Assembly (NCBI GenBank): GCA_028282185.1
Contig: JANQIJ010000417.1
Span: 1 to 7,284 of the forward strand
DNA length: 7,284 bases
Direction of reading: 5' to 3'
From: Rhodospirillales bacterium
Lineage (GTDB): Bacteria > Pseudomonadota > Alphaproteobacteria > Rhodospirillales > Casp-alpha2
The position numbers were made by a program, and so were the translations under genes. A model generated the notes under the pieces. That model was not told the DNA's origin. It saw only the letters and a list, made by a program, of their open reading frames with translations, and made no database searches. Shown one piece after another: positions 6,379 through 7,284 of this stretch (positions within the stretch are counted from its first letter, which is position 1; every line of letters starts with the position of its first letter).

Positions 6379-6948
6379 TTAGCTGTTATGCACGATCAGC
6401 AGCACCCGCGCCGGCCCATCCACCGCATGGATGGCATGCGGCCGGTCTGCCGCGTACCGCACGGTGTCGCCCGCCGCCAGGGTTTCCGACACGCCGTCGG
6501 TGGCGACGGATACGCGCCCCTCGTAGACGGTAAGGTCTTCCTTACAGCCCGGCCGGTGCGGGTCGCTGACCAGCGCGCCGGCCGTTTCGAACCGGATGTC
6601 GTACACCTCATGCTGTCCCGCCTCCTGCGGCGGGCTTAAGATCCGGATCCGGCAGCCGTCCCCCTTACCGTCGATGGTGGGTGTCCTGTCGGCGCGCACG
6701 ACCGCCTCAATCGGGCTTTCCGCTGCCGCGGAACCGTCCAGAAGGCCGGCGAAATCGACTTGCAGCGCCTGGGTCAGGTTCCACAGCGTGGCGACGGTCG
6801 GGCTCGATTCCCCACGCTCTATCTGTGAGAGCATGGACCGCGACACGCCCGACAGTTTGGCCACGGCGTCGAGGGAAAGTCCCTTGCTCTTCCGCGTATC
6901 CTTCAGCCGGGACGCCAGATGTTCCATGATGTCGTGCTGGGCAGCCAT
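6379..6948 (-). CDS. XRE-family regulator with C-terminal cupin domain
   Basis: This is a 189-residue DNA-binding regulator of the two-domain XRE-cupin (HTH_3 plus Cupin_2) type. The helix-turn-helix spans about 12-70, with the core LSLDAVAKLSGVSRSMLSQIERG at 24-46 in two parts (scaffold helix, then recognition helix SRSMLSQIERG), followed by SSPTVATLWNLTQAL. The cupin barrel is at about 113-187, with HRPG at 131-134, VYEGRVSV at 141-148 and LAAGDTVRYAADRPHAI at 157-173. Members of this class often sense small metabolites and control an adjacent catabolic operon; threonine or glycine metabolism is the likely target here, since kbl-tdh follows after 81 nt on the same strand. ATG 6948 is preferred because it gives a normal family length, although its AGGT site is weak. 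A TTG at 7014, overlapping the upstream stop, would add 22 residues without domain character. The ligand is unknown. Confidence 0.88.
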   Translation of the reverse strand: MAAQHDIMEHLASRLKDTRKSKGLSLDAVAKLSGVSRSMLSQIERGESSPTVATLWNLTQALQVDFAGLLDGSAAAESPIEAVVRADRTPTIDGKGDGCRIRILSPPQEAGQHEVYDIRFETAGALVSDPHRPGCKEDLTVYEGRVSVATDGVSETLAAGDTVRYAADRPHAIHAVDGPARVLLIVHNS

Positions 6949-6966
6949 GGGTCTGACCTGCGCAGT

Positions 6967-6983
6967 TTGACGCCCTGTGTCAA
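6967..6983. promoter_or_regulatory. TTGAC-N7-GTCAA dyad upstream of the XRE-cupin gene
   Basis: A 17-bp imperfect palindrome with perfect 5-bp arms lies 18 nt before the preferred ATG of the regulator, in the 62-nt gap after the ABC ATPase gene. On the minus strand one arm belongs to a perfect -35 hexamer TTGACA (6978-6983), but no acceptable -10 is found at 16-18 nt. It could be an autoregulatory operator or chance. Confidence 0.3.
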
Positions 6984-7010
6984 GCGGTCGCGCCGCAATC
7001 CGGTCTGTGC

Positions 7011-7284
7011 TCAAGCGGCGGCGGACGGCGCGAAAAAGCGCGCGGCGGGGCCGTCGCCATGCAGAACGTCGCCCGGCGGGCCAGCCTGGACCAGACGCCC
7101 TTGTTCCAGATACCAGACTTCATCCATGTATTCGGCGAGCGCCCGGTTGTGCGTCACGATCAGCGCCGTCACCGGGCGGCTTTCGATCAAGCGCCGGACC
7201 AGCGCGGCGCCGTCCGCGTCCAGCGCGTCATCCGGTTCGTCCAGCAGCAGCACGCCGGCCTGCGACAGCGCCGACCGCACCAGA
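7011..7284 (-). CDS. C-terminal end of an ABC transporter ATP-binding domain (5' part beyond the window)
   Basis: The last 91 or so codons of an ABC ATPase are present; the frame runs open off the right edge and stops with TGA at 7013-7011. Visible motifs are Walker B VLLLDEP with the catalytic Glu, the D-loop ALDA, and the switch histidine in VTHN, followed by a segment of the form VWYLEQGRLVQAGPPGDVL. That last pattern resembles the C-terminus of exporter-type (fused membrane-ATPase) ABC proteins more than importer ATPases, but the substrate cannot be told. Walker A and the signature motif lie outside the window. The regulator gene follows on the same strand after 62 nt, so co-transcription is possible but not shown. 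A GTG at 7280 is an internal codon, not the start, because the fragment begins mid-domain. Confidence 0.85.
   Translation of the reverse strand, partial: LVRSALSQAGVLLLDEPDDALDADGAALVRRLIESRPVTALIVTHNRALAEYMDEVWYLEQGRLVQAGPPGDVLHGDGPAARFFAPSAAA

Noticed and set aside
6949..7014. TTG start at 7014 for the XRE-cupin gene, overlapping the ABC gene stop
   Set aside because: It would add 22 residues with no domain character, and the ATG at 6948 gives a normal length; the TTGA overlap probably arises by chance, though it is not excluded.

Overview
The window looks like part of an alphaproteobacterial chromosome. It is GC-rich, and its proteins resemble Rhizobiales/Rhodospirillales-type orthologues; this placement is inferred from gene content and protein character, not from a search. 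All genes lie on the minus strand, so in transcription order the window reads from its right end to its left. That order is: the C-terminal end of an ABC ATPase (7284-7011), an XRE-cupin transcription regulator (6948-6379), kbl (6297-5089), tdh (5092-4037), then ugpB (3874-2567), ugpA (2461-1580), ugpE (1574-726) and ugpC (from 700, running off the left edge).

Two functional modules are present. The first is threonine catabolism. Tdh oxidises L-threonine to 2-amino-3-ketobutyrate, and Kbl cleaves that with CoA to glycine and acetyl-CoA. The two genes overlap by 4 nt (ATGA), so they are very likely one transcript. The XRE-cupin gene directly upstream is the obvious candidate local regulator. 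The 81-nt gap before the kbl start holds a promoter-like TTGACT-N17-CATTTT, with a perfect 12-bp palindrome lying between the two hexamers.

The second module is the ugpBAEC importer for sn-glycerol-3-phosphate and glycerophosphodiesters: a periplasmic binding protein, two permeases and the ATPase. A good match to a PhoB (Pho) box lies 67 nt upstream of ugpB, which fits phosphate-starvation control. A GC-rich stem-loop sits between ugpB and ugpA, where it could limit expression of the membrane subunits relative to the binding protein.

The most unusual feature is in Tdh. All four cysteines that bind the structural zinc in the E. coli enzyme are replaced (Gly, Ser, Ser, Asp), while the catalytic zinc ligands and the flanking sequence are kept. 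No mobile element, CRISPR array, tRNA or rRNA gene was seen. I found no convincing new multi-gene system; the window is an ordinary metabolic region with a few regulatory and enzyme-level oddities.
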